From assembly GCA_964532155.1 (NCBI GenBank), contig CAZHGN010000041.1, forward strand, positions 1 to 13,659: a stretch of 13,659 nt of DNA, read 5' to 3'. The notes under the pieces were generated by a model that did not search any database, was not told the origin of the DNA, and was given only the letters and a program-made list of their open reading frames with translations. The stretch is from HGM11416 sp964532155. GTDB lineage: Bacteria > Bacillota > Clostridia > Christensenellales > Borkfalkiaceae. The translations under genes and the position numbers were made by a program. Every line of letters starts with the position of its first letter. Position 1 is the first letter of the stretch. Shown one piece after another: positions 1 to 6,693 of the stretch.

Positions 1-4
1 TCAT

Positions 5-58
5 CCCCTTTAGGGGTTAAGCTAAAGCCACCACTTTAGTGGTGGATATTTACTTTAG
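5..58. repeat. Tandem short hairpins at window edge; possible IS200/IS605-type end or terminator
   Basis: Two perfect small hairpins sit side by side: CCCCT/AGGGG at 5-16 and CCACCACT/AGTGGTGG at 28-45. The second is nested inside a further complementary pair, CTAAAG at 22-27 and CTTTAG at 53-58. Such closely spaced loops resemble the terminal structures of IS200/IS605 (tnpA/tnpB) elements, which would lie to the left of the window. The array also lies directly beyond the stop codon of the minus-strand dehydrogenase, so it could be that gene's terminator, although no good U tract follows it on that strand. The sequence shows the palindromes; their identity is inference. Confidence 0.35.
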
Positions 59-876
59 TCTTCAAATACGTTTTTGAACATGGAAAGGCGCTTTTTGCTC
101 AAAAAGCTTGCGATAATTTTGTCGGTGGATTTAGGAAAAACTCTTCCGAAAAATTGCATTGCTTTGGCATCTGCGCCGAGCGTTACGTGCGTGCGTTTTT
201 TGGCGAAGGCACGGAGCATTTTGTCGGTGAAGTCGTCGGGGGAACTGCACGCTTTTCTTACTTTTTCAAATTGTATTTCGTCCGAAAGGTCTTGGCTTCT
301 GAAAATATCCGTATCGGCAAAACCCGGGCAAACGAGTGCGACGTAAACATCGGGTTGTTCGAGCGCAAGCGTTTTCGTAAAGCTTGCAAGCGCGCTTTTA
401 GACGCCGAGTAGAGGGACGTGCCTATAACCTGCGCAAAGCAAGCCGAGCTCGAAACGTTTATTACGGCAGGGCAGTCGGATTTTTCTTTTATCATCGGCA
501 AGATTGCGCGAACCGAATATACCGAGGCGAAAAAGTTTGTCGCAAAAACTCGTTCGGCTTGACCGCGCTCTGTTTTAGAAAAGGCGGAAAACTGCGGAAG
601 TATGCCTGCGTTGTTGATTAAGACGTCGGGGAAGAATTCCTTGCTTTTAAAATCATCGGCAAGGGCTACCCATTCGTTTTCGTCGCCGACGTCAAACGCG
701 CGATAATCGAATTTTTCGCCGAGTTCGTCCTTAAGTCGTTGCAGTTTTTCGGCGTTTCTTGCTATACCGAAAACCGTACAACCGTATCTTTTCACAAGTT
801 TTTCGGCAAGATATTTGCCAAACCCCGAGCTTGCGCCCGTCAAAACTATCTTTTTTCCGCAATACCATTCTTTCAT
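55..876 (-). CDS. Short-chain dehydrogenase/reductase (SDR family), NAD(P)-dependent
   Basis: This 273-residue protein is a classical SDR oxidoreductase, a cytoplasmic enzyme that interconverts alcohols and ketones using NAD(P)H. The N-terminal Rossmann motif TGASSGFG is at residues 13-20 and the NNAG motif at 88-91. The structural Asn is N114. The catalytic residues are S143 in the VSSSA stretch and Y156/K160 in YSASK, with the usual 13-residue Ser-Tyr spacing, and PG follows at 184-185. Basic residues after the second strand (IARNAEKLQR, about 38-47) suggest NADP(H) preference; that is inference. The roughly 80-residue C-terminal part is variable in this family and does not reveal the substrate. 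Length is normal and no membrane segment is evident. The gene is transcribed divergently from lon, with a weak GGCGG-type ribosome binding site before the ATG. Family assignment is firm; the substrate is unknown. Confidence 0.93.
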   Translation of the reverse strand: MKEWYCGKKIVLTGASSGFGKYLAEKLVKRYGCTVFGIARNAEKLQRLKDELGEKFDYRAFDVGDENEWVALADDFKSKEFFPDVLINNAGILPQFSAFSKTERGQAERVFATNFFASVYSVRAILPMIKEKSDCPAVINVSSSACFAQVIGTSLYSASKSALASFTKTLALEQPDVYVALVCPGFADTDIFRSQDLSDEIQFEKVRKACSSPDDFTDKMLRAFAKKRTHVTLGADAKAMQFFGRVFPKSTDKIIASFLSKKRLSMFKNVFED

Positions 877-931
877 ACCAATACCGCCGATTAAACGAAA
901 ATTTTATAAAACCTTTAAATTTTACGTTTGC

Positions 932-960
932 ATTATATCACTTACGTTTAAAAAATGCAA
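932..960 (-). promoter_or_regulatory. Predicted sigma-A promoter for the SDR gene
   Basis: On the minus strand a perfect TATAAT (932-937) lies 17 bp from TTGCAT (955-960), a weak -35 matching consensus at three of six positions. Transcription would start near 925, about 50 nt before the SDR start codon. The -10 is convincing; the -35 is not. Confidence 0.45.
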
Positions 961-1096
961 GCACAATGCTATACATTTAACCCCCTTTTTCACGGTTATA
1001 ATTTACTCTGCCGCAAACTAAACCTATAACTTAACCCGAAAATTAACGTAAAAACTAACAGAAATTTAGCATTGAAATTTAGCCGTCCTTAAACGG

Positions 1097-1125
1097 TTGA
1101 CTTTTTTTATTAATACATATATAAT
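1097..1125 (+). promoter_or_regulatory. Near-consensus sigma-A promoter for lon
   Basis: TTGACT (1097-1102) is separated by exactly 17 bp from TATAAT (1120-1125). The predicted start is near 1132, giving an untranslated leader of about 83 nt before the lon ATG. The match to consensus is 11 of 12 positions, so strong constitutive transcription of lon and probably engB is expected. Confidence 0.8.
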
Positions 1126-1214
1126 AAAATAATATCGACCGTTGCGATTTTTGCACCGAAAGGCGGTAGCGCAGGTCGTTTTTGTTTGAAAATTACGGAG
1201 AGTAAATATATAAC

Positions 1215-3587
1215 ATGCCAGAAAACGAAATTAAAACCGGAATATCAGAAGACGGCTGCACGGGAGTTGCCGTATTCGACGAACGCGGAGAGTTGACTCT
1301 TCCGATGATTGCCCTCAAGGGGCTTGTAATGTTCCCGAACGTCAACACGTCTTTCGACGTCGGTCGTGCGAAATCGCTTATGTCGCTTAGCGACGCGTCC
1401 AACGGCGATAAGCTTGTTTTCGTGACTTCGCAAAAGGATAGGGATGACGACGATCCCGCGCCCGACGATATTTACGACGTCGGCGTTGTTTGCAGAATTA
1501 AACGTTCTTTCCACTTCGAAAACGCAGTCAGCGCGCATGTCGAAGGGCTTTATCGTGCGCAAATTGTAGAGTATATAAACGTGGACGACCGTTTCACCGT
1601 TCGTGTGCGCGCGCTCGAGCCCGAATACGACGACGGCGCCGAGGTAAAGGCGGCTTTTACTCTTGCCAAGGATAAATTCCGCGACTCGCTTAAGGCGGGG
1701 GAGACCGAATCTCTTAAAGTAGATCGCATTTTTTCGATCACCGATCAAGACGCTTTTATTAACGTCGCGACGTTCAAAATAGACGCAAGCGAGGACGAAA
1801 AGCAAGAAATTCTTGCAACGCGTTCGGTTCTCGGTCGCACGGAACTTTTTATTACCGTGCTTACGGCAACCGAAGAAATCAAAAAAGCCGAGGCGCGCAT
1901 AAACGAGCGAGTTCATCAAAACGTAGAAAAAGGGCAAAAGGAATTTTACCTGCGCGAACAGCTTAAGGCAATTCATCAAGAACTTGGCGACGACGAAAAC
2001 GAAAAAGAAACGTTAAGGCAAGCCGTTCTCGATAAGCACTTGCCCGGCGAGGTGGAAGAAAAAGCACTAAAGGAACTTTCGCGCATGTCGAAAATGAGCA
2101 CTACGATGCCCGACTATTCCGTTCTTCGCACTTATATCGACTGGATTTTAGACCTGCCTTTTAACGATAAAACGACCGACTGCGAGGATATAAACCAAGC
2201 CGAAAAGGTTCTTAACGCAGACCATTACGGGCTTGAACGCGTTAAAACGCGGATAATCGAATATCTTTCGGTTAAAAAACTCGTCGGCAAGATCAACGGC
2301 TCGATTCTTTGCCTCGTAGGTCCTCCGGGAGTCGGCAAGACCTCGGTCGCAAGCTCGGTTGCTCGCGCACTCGGGCGCAAATTCGTTCGCATGAGTCTTG
2401 GCGGGGTTAAAGACGAAGCCGAAATCCGCGGACACAGAAAAACTTATATCGGCGCAATTCCCGGCAGAATTATTTACGGCTTGAAGGAAGCGGGGACGAA
2501 TAACCCGGTATTTTTGCTCGACGAAATCGACAAGATCGCATCCGATATTCACGGCGATCCTGCAAGCGCACTGCTCGAGGTTCTCGATCCCGAGCAAAAC
2601 GCAACCTTCCGCGATAGATACCTCGAGGTGCCTTTCGACCTTTCCGACGTATTGTTCATTACGACGGCGAATACTCTCGACACTATCCCCGGACCTTTGC
2701 GCGACCGTATGGAAATAATCGAACTCACCGGGTACACGCAAGAGGAAAAAGCGGAGATTGCAAAACGCTATCTTATTGATAAATGTAAAAAGGCAAACGG
2801 GCTTGAAGGGTACGACATTTCTTTCAGCGAAAGTGCCGTTAACGCACTTATAGACGGATATACGAGGGAAGCAGGCGTTAGAAATCTCGAGCGTGAAATA
2901 GGCGCCGTGTGCCGCAAAATCGCTTGCGACGCGGCTAAAAGCGGCGTTAAAAAAGGTTATCGCATAACCGAAGGAAATATAGAAAAATACCTCGGCGCGC
3001 GCAAGTTCTCGCCCGATGAAGCCGACCTCGGTTGTGAAGTCGGCGTTGCTACCGGACTTGCTTGGACGGCTGTCGGCGGAACCACGCTTACTATCGAAGC
3101 GGTACTTACGCCCGGAAAAGGCGACGTCGTTTTGACCGGTAAACTCGGCGACGTTATGAAAGAAAGCGCACGTGCCGCGCTCAGCTACGTGCATTCCAAC
3201 GCGCAAGCGTTCGGCATTGACGAAAAACTTTTCTCTTCGCGCGATATTCACTTGCACGTTCCCGAGGGAGCAACGCCCAAGGACGGACCGAGCGCCGGTA
3301 TCACGATGGCTACGGCTATATATTCCGCCTTTTCGGGTAAACTCGTCAATAAAAACGTCGCAATGACGGGCGAAATTACCTTGAGAGGCAAGGTGTTGCC
3401 CATCGGCGGACTTAAAGAAAAGGCGCTTGCCGCTTACCGTCTTGGAATAAGAACGGTAATTATTCCGCAAGCGAACGTAAAAGACCTCGAGGAAATTCCC
3501 GAAAAGTATCGTAAACAAATCGAATTCGTTGCGGTAAGTTCTGTTACCGAAGTGTTTAAAAAAGCCGTATGCGGTTTTAACTGCTAA
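1215..3587 (+). CDS. lon: ATP-dependent Lon protease (LonA type, S16 family)
   Basis: LonA is a cytoplasmic, homohexameric ATP-driven protease that degrades misfolded and regulatory proteins. The 790-residue protein has the full LonA layout. The N-terminal substrate-binding (LAN) domain spans about residues 25-220, beginning at LPMIALKGLVMFPN. A coiled-coil region follows at about 220-310. The AAA+ module has Walker A GPPGVGKT at 369-376 and Walker B VFLLDEID at 432-439, with a sensor stretch TTANTLDTIPGPLRDRM. The C-terminal protease domain has the Ser-Lys dyad S693 (in PKDGPSAG) and K736 (in GLKEKAL), 43 residues apart as in E. coli Lon. The ATG lies 14 nt after a GGAG, a somewhat long spacing, and the roughly 25 residues before the LAN domain are not conserved in the family, but no better in-frame start is apparent. 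engB follows 76 nt downstream, the Bacillus arrangement. No sign of damage. Confidence 0.98.
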   Translation: MPENEIKTGISEDGCTGVAVFDERGELTLPMIALKGLVMFPNVNTSFDVGRAKSLMSLSDASNGDKLVFVTSQKDRDDDDPAPDDIYDVGVVCRIKRSFHFENAVSAHVEGLYRAQIVEYINVDDRFTVRVRALEPEYDDGAEVKAAFTLAKDKFRDSLKAGETESLKVDRIFSITDQDAFINVATFKIDASEDEKQEILATRSVLGRTELFITVLTATEEIKKAEARINERVHQNVEKGQKEFYLREQLKAIHQELGDDENEKETLRQAVLDKHLPGEVEEKALKELSRMSKMSTTMPDYSVLRTYIDWILDLPFNDKTTDCEDINQAEKVLNADHYGLERVKTRIIEYLSVKKLVGKINGSILCLVGPPGVGKTSVASSVARALGRKFVRMSLGGVKDEAEIRGHRKTYIGAIPGRIIYGLKEAGTNNPVFLLDEIDKIASDIHGDPASALLEVLDPEQNATFRDRYLEVPFDLSDVLFITTANTLDTIPGPLRDRMEIIELTGYTQEEKAEIAKRYLIDKCKKANGLEGYDISFSESAVNALIDGYTREAGVRNLEREIGAVCRKIACDAAKSGVKKGYRITEGNIEKYLGARKFSPDEADLGCEVGVATGLAWTAVGGTTLTIEAVLTPGKGDVVLTGKLGDVMKESARAALSYVHSNAQAFGIDEKLFSSRDIHLHVPEGATPKDGPSAGITMATAIYSAFSGKLVNKNVAMTGEITLRGKVLPIGGLKEKALAAYRLGIRTVIIPQANVKDLEEIPEKYRKQIEFVAVSSVTEVFKKAVCGFNC

Positions 3588-3663
3588 AAAGGCAAAAGTC
3601 GCGCTATAGGTCGATTATTACGCTATTTTTTCTACTTAAATATATATAAAACGGGTAATTAAA

Positions 3664-4296
3664 ATGATTATTTCCGATGCAAAATTTTTAAAATCAGCCG
3701 CGGATAAAAGCGGCTTTATGGAATTTGACAAGCCGCTCGTTGCCGTATGCGGAAGGAGTAACGTCGGTAAGAGTTCGTTTATAAATATGATCTCTAACCG
3801 CAAAAAACTTGCCAGAACCTCTAAAGATCCCGGACGTACGAGACTTGTAAACTATTTCGACATGGGCGAATTTGTACTGGCGGATCTTCCGGGGTACGGC
3901 TTTGCTCAGGTTTCCAAGGGCGAAAAAATGAAATGGGCTCGCACGATAGAAGATTTTTTCGCCGGCAAAGGGCATATATCGCACGCCTTGCTGCTGTTGG
4001 ATATCAGGCGCGAACCGAATGCCGACGATATCGACTTTATTAATTATTTAAATCATTATATAATTCCGTTCACCGTCGTTTGTACCAAAACGGATAAACT
4101 GTCGAAAACGCGTATTAAGCCCGCCGTAAAATCCATTGCCGATTCGCTTACTCTCGGCGTTGGCAACGTTCTTGCCGTTTCCAACTCATCCGGCTACGGA
4201 AAAGACGCCGTTTATTCTCGTTTCGACGAGATTGTCGCCGCTTATGCGCTATCCGCTAACGGCGCCGACGACGAGGACGACGTCGACGACGAATAA
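3664..4296 (+). CDS. engB: Ribosome-biogenesis GTP-binding protein EngB/YsxC
   Basis: EngB (YsxC/YihA) is an essential TRAFAC-class GTPase needed for late assembly of the 50S ribosomal subunit. All GTPase motifs are present in this 210-residue protein: G1 GRSNVGKS (30-37), the G2 region PGRTR (56-60), G3 DLPGYG (74-79), G4 TKTD (141-144) and a G5-like SNSSGYG (173-179). The DLPGYGFA signature is diagnostic of the family. The C-terminus ends in a very acidic tail of about nine residues (DDEDDVDDE) encoded by a GAC/GAG run, which many homologues lack and which may be species-specific. The start ATG is preceded only by a weak GGGTAAT-type site, so read-through from lon and modest expression are likely. 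A terminator begins 26 bp after the stop codon. Confidence 0.97.
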   Translation: MIISDAKFLKSAADKSGFMEFDKPLVAVCGRSNVGKSSFINMISNRKKLARTSKDPGRTRLVNYFDMGEFVLADLPGYGFAQVSKGEKMKWARTIEDFFAGKGHISHALLLLDIRREPNADDIDFINYLNHYIIPFTVVCTKTDKLSKTRIKPAVKSIADSLTLGVGNVLAVSNSSGYGKDAVYSRFDEIVAAYALSANGADDEDDVDDE

Positions 4297-4322
4297 TAAA
4301 TTTTTTCCTAACCAATAGAACT

Positions 4323-4353
4323 GCTCCGTTTCTTAACGATTCGGGGCTTTTTT
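4323..4353 (+). terminator. Rho-independent terminator after engB
   Basis: The arms GCTCCG (4323-4328) and CGGGGC (4342-4347) form a 6-bp stem with one G-U pair, followed immediately by six T residues. It would end the lon-engB transcript and insulate the marR promoter 35 bp downstream. Confidence 0.75.
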
Positions 4354-4387
4354 CATATACTTTTCACTTATTTTAGGCGAAAAATGT

Positions 4388-4416
4388 TTGACAATGAAGG
4401 AATAAAAGTATACAAT
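4388..4416 (+). promoter_or_regulatory. Strong promoter of the marR-ABC exporter operon
   Basis: TTGACA (4388-4393), a 17-bp spacer and TACAAT (4411-4416) match the sigma-A consensus at 11 of 12 positions. Transcription should start near 4423, which is downstream of an upstream in-frame ATG at 4418 and therefore argues against that codon as the marR start. Confidence 0.85.
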
Positions 4417-4423
4417 TATGAAT

Positions 4424-4439
4424 ATTCTAAAATTAGAAT
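4424..4439. promoter_or_regulatory. Palindromic operator at the transcription start, probable MarR site
   Basis: ATTCTAA and TTAGAAT form perfect 7-bp arms with a 2-bp AA spacer, starting 8 bp after the -10 box and so covering the start of transcription. MarR-family repressors bind palindromes of this size, and the first gene of the transcript encodes one. Bound protein would block RNA polymerase, giving autoregulation and drug- or ligand-inducible expression of the exporter. The palindrome is seen directly; the binding protein is inferred. Confidence 0.65.
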
Positions 4440-4449
4440 GTTTATTTTT

Positions 4450-4455
4450 GAGGTG
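4450..4455 (+). promoter_or_regulatory. Ribosome binding site deciding the marR start
   Basis: GAGGTG lies 4 nt before the ATG at 4460. The alternative in-frame ATG at 4418 has no Shine-Dalgarno sequence and precedes the predicted transcript start, so 4460 is preferred. Confidence 0.7.
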
Positions 4456-4459
4456 TGAG

Positions 4460-4903
4460 ATGGGTGAACAATTTTCAATGTCTAAGGTTTTCGATCATGC
4501 GAGTAAAATGATTAAGGCGTATCATAATCAGCTTCAGCCGCTTTGCAAGGAATACGATATGCCGCCGCTTGCGCTCGATATACTGCTTTTCATAGCGAAC
4601 AATCCCGACAACGCGACTGCGAAAGATATATGCATTATACGCGGCGCAAAGCCGGGCATCGTGTCGGTTCATATCGAACGGCTCGTAGAATACGGACTGC
4701 TCGAGCGTGCTACCGTAAAAGGCGATAGGCGAAAGAACTATCTAACGCCTACCATAAAAGCCGATGAAATAATAGCAAAAGGGCGTTTTGTGCAAAAGTT
4801 TTTTGCCGAAAGGCTGTCGCAAGGAGTGAACGACGACGATTTTGCCGTGTGGAAGCGGATTATCGAAACGATCGATAAAAACTTGGAGAGTTTAAGCGAC
4901 TAA
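4460..4903 (+). CDS. MarR-family transcriptional regulator
   Basis: This 147-residue cytoplasmic protein is a MarR-type winged-helix repressor. The DNA-binding core runs from about residue 52 (NATAKDICIIRGAKPGIVSV) through the recognition helix to about 80. It is followed by the beta wing at 81-97 with the characteristic D89-R90-R91 (GDRRKNYLTPT). Flanking N- and C-terminal helices form the dimer interface and ligand pocket. The start at 4460 is chosen because of GAGGTG just upstream and because the earlier ATG at 4418 lies before the predicted transcript start. It is the first gene of an operon with two ABC half-transporters; the next gene begins 23 bp after its stop. A palindrome at the start of transcription is its likely operator. 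MarR regulators of multidrug exporters typically release DNA on binding drugs or phenolics; the ligand here is unknown. Confidence 0.9.
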   Translation: MGEQFSMSKVFDHASKMIKAYHNQLQPLCKEYDMPPLALDILLFIANNPDNATAKDICIIRGAKPGIVSVHIERLVEYGLLERATVKGDRRKNYLTPTIKADEIIAKGRFVQKFFAERLSQGVNDDDFAVWKRIIETIDKNLESLSD

Positions 4904-4926
4904 TCTAATTAAAAGGAAGTAAAGTA

Positions 4927-6681
4927 ATGTTAAAACTGTTAAGGCAAATGCGCCCGAAAGAAGTTATTATGGCGGCGATTTGCTGCGTATTCGTTGCCGG
5001 GCAGGTGTATTTCGATTTAAGCTTACCCGATTATATGAAGCAACTTACCATTCTGCTCGAAACGTCGGGAACGACGAACGAGGTGCTTGTTATCGGCTTA
5101 AAAATGCTCGGTTGCACGGTTATAAGTGCCGTGCTTGCTATATCTTGCGGCTTTTTAGCCTCTAAAACGGCTTCGGGCTTCAGTTACGCCGTGCGCGAAA
5201 AACTTTTCTATCACGTCGTGGACGCGAGCAAGAGCGAAATGCAAAAGTTTTCGGTGCCAAGCCTTATAACCAGAACGACCAACGATATAACTCAAATTCA
5301 AATGATAATATCGATGGGGCTTCAAATGATGATAAAAGCACCGATAATGGCAGTGTGGGCGGTAATTAAGATTTTAAACAAGAGCTGGACGCTTTCGGCT
5401 GTTACGGCAGGCTTCGTCGTCGCCATATGTCTTACGGTATTTTTGGTGATGTCGAGTTGTTTGCCGCGCTTCCGTAAGGTGCAAAAGATGACCGATAAAA
5501 TCAACCGTGTCGCTCGCGAAAATCTCAGCGGAATAAATGTCGTGCACGCTTTTAATGCCGAGGATTATCAGAACGAAAAGTTCGACGGCCCGAGCAAAGA
5601 AACGTACGATTTGCAGATTAAGAACCAGCGTTTATTCGCCTTGATCAATCCGACGATGCAGCTTGGCATGAACGCGTTGACGCTCGTTATTTATTGGCTG
5701 GGCGCGGTAATAATCAACAATATTCCGATTGCCGACGCGGCGGGAAGAATTGCGATGTTCGGCGACGTAATGGCTTTCAGCACGTACGCAACGTATATCG
5801 TTATGTCGTTTATGATGCTTGTTATGATATTTATGCTTATGCCGCAAGCGCAGGTTTCAGCCGAGCGTATTAACGAGGTCTTGAATGAAAAAGCGTCTAT
5901 CGTCGAGGGCGAGGTCGAGCATGGCGTTACCGTCGGCGAGGTAGAGTTCAAAAACGTAAGCTTCAGCTATCCCGGTTCTTCTGAAAACGAAATTTCCAAT
6001 ATCAGTTTTAAGGTTAAAAAGGGCGAAACGTTAGCGATTATAGGTGCGACAGGCAGCGGAAAAACGACTGTTATTAATCTTATTCCGCGCTTATACGATT
6101 GCACCGAGGGCGAAGTGCTCGTCGACGGCGTTAACGTGAAGGAATATAAGCTTGCCGCATTATATAACAAATTGGGTTACGCAACTCAAAAGGCGACTCT
6201 TTTTTCGGGTTCGATAACGGATAACGTCTTTTTCGGCGAGGGAGCAAACGCGTTTGACGACCAAACGCTTGCCGACGCGCTATCGGTTTCGCAGTCGGAA
6301 GAATTCGTGTCGAAACTTCCGGAGGGAACAGATTATCATATTGCGCAAGCGGGGCGCAACGTTTCCGGCGGGCAAAAACAACGCTTGTCGATCGCGCGTA
6401 TTCTTGCGCGCAAGCCCGAAATTCTTATTTTCGACGATTCGTTTTCTGCGCTCGATTATCGTACCGATAAGGTACTGAGGCAGAGTCTTGCCGCGCGGTT
6501 TTGCGAAACGACGAAAATAATCGTTGCTCAAAGAATAGGTACTATTCGCAACGCGGATAGGATAATAGTTCTCGACCGCGGCGAAATTGTAGGCTGCGGC
6601 AGGCACGATGAACTTATGCAGTCGTGCGAGGTCTACCGCGAAATAGCAAGTTCTCAGCTTTCCGCTGAGGAATTGGCGTAA
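4927..6681 (+). CDS. ABC exporter half-transporter with degenerate ATP site (subunit A of heterodimer)
   Basis: This is a 584-residue type IV (MsbA-like) ABC half-transporter. The N-terminal half carries about six membrane helices (roughly residues 14-36, 56-78, 128-148, 154-176, 244-264 and 283-305). The C-terminal nucleotide-binding domain has Walker A GATGSGKT (373-380), a Q-loop in YATQKATLF, a canonical signature VSGGQ (479-483) and Walker B ILIFDD (499-504). The catalytic Glu is replaced by D504 and the switch His by Q535 (IVAQRIG). These two substitutions mark the catalytically weak subunit of heterodimeric exporters such as TM287/288, LmrCD and BmrCD. An AAGGAAG site lies 7 nt before the ATG. 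The gene sits between marR and the partner subunit, whose start is 12 bp past this stop. Likely role is export of drugs or lipophilic compounds across the cytoplasmic membrane; the substrate is not evident. Confidence 0.93.
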   Translation: MLKLLRQMRPKEVIMAAICCVFVAGQVYFDLSLPDYMKQLTILLETSGTTNEVLVIGLKMLGCTVISAVLAISCGFLASKTASGFSYAVREKLFYHVVDASKSEMQKFSVPSLITRTTNDITQIQMIISMGLQMMIKAPIMAVWAVIKILNKSWTLSAVTAGFVVAICLTVFLVMSSCLPRFRKVQKMTDKINRVARENLSGINVVHAFNAEDYQNEKFDGPSKETYDLQIKNQRLFALINPTMQLGMNALTLVIYWLGAVIINNIPIADAAGRIAMFGDVMAFSTYATYIVMSFMMLVMIFMLMPQAQVSAERINEVLNEKASIVEGEVEHGVTVGEVEFKNVSFSYPGSSENEISNISFKVKKGETLAIIGATGSGKTTVINLIPRLYDCTEGEVLVDGVNVKEYKLAALYNKLGYATQKATLFSGSITDNVFFGEGANAFDDQTLADALSVSQSEEFVSKLPEGTDYHIAQAGRNVSGGQKQRLSIARILARKPEILIFDDSFSALDYRTDKVLRQSLAARFCETTKIIVAQRIGTIRNADRIIVLDRGEIVGCGRHDELMQSCEVYREIASSQLSAEELA

Positions 6682-6693
6682 GGGGGTGCCGGC

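Larger units (their letters stand above)
877..1214. other. Divergent intergenic region between the SDR gene and lon
   Basis: This 338-bp AT-rich stretch carries no plausible gene. It holds the SDR promoter on the minus strand and the lon promoter on the plus strand, plus an isolated TATAAT at 997-1002 without a good -35. I looked for the CtsR heptad repeat and the CIRCE inverted repeat that often control Firmicute proteases and saw neither. Confidence 0.6.

Noticed and set aside
877..1214. CtsR or CIRCE heat-shock operator upstream of lon
   Set aside because: Neither the GGTCAAA-type heptad pair nor the CIRCE inverted repeat can be found, so no heat-shock repressor is proposed.
2148..3518. 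A 456-codon open frame on the minus strand, fully inside lon
   Set aside because: It is antisense to the conserved AAA+ and protease domains of lon. Its translation shows no recognisable domain, and long antisense frames are common here because the codon usage leaves few stop codons on the other strand.
4266..4293. GAC/GAG-rich repetitive run at the end of engB
   Set aside because: It is in frame and encodes an acidic tail. It is low-complexity coding sequence rather than a DNA repeat element.
4418..4459. Upstream in-frame ATG extending marR by 14 residues
   Set aside because: It lies only 1 bp past the -10 box, before the predicted transcript start, has no ribosome binding site, and overlaps the operator palindrome.
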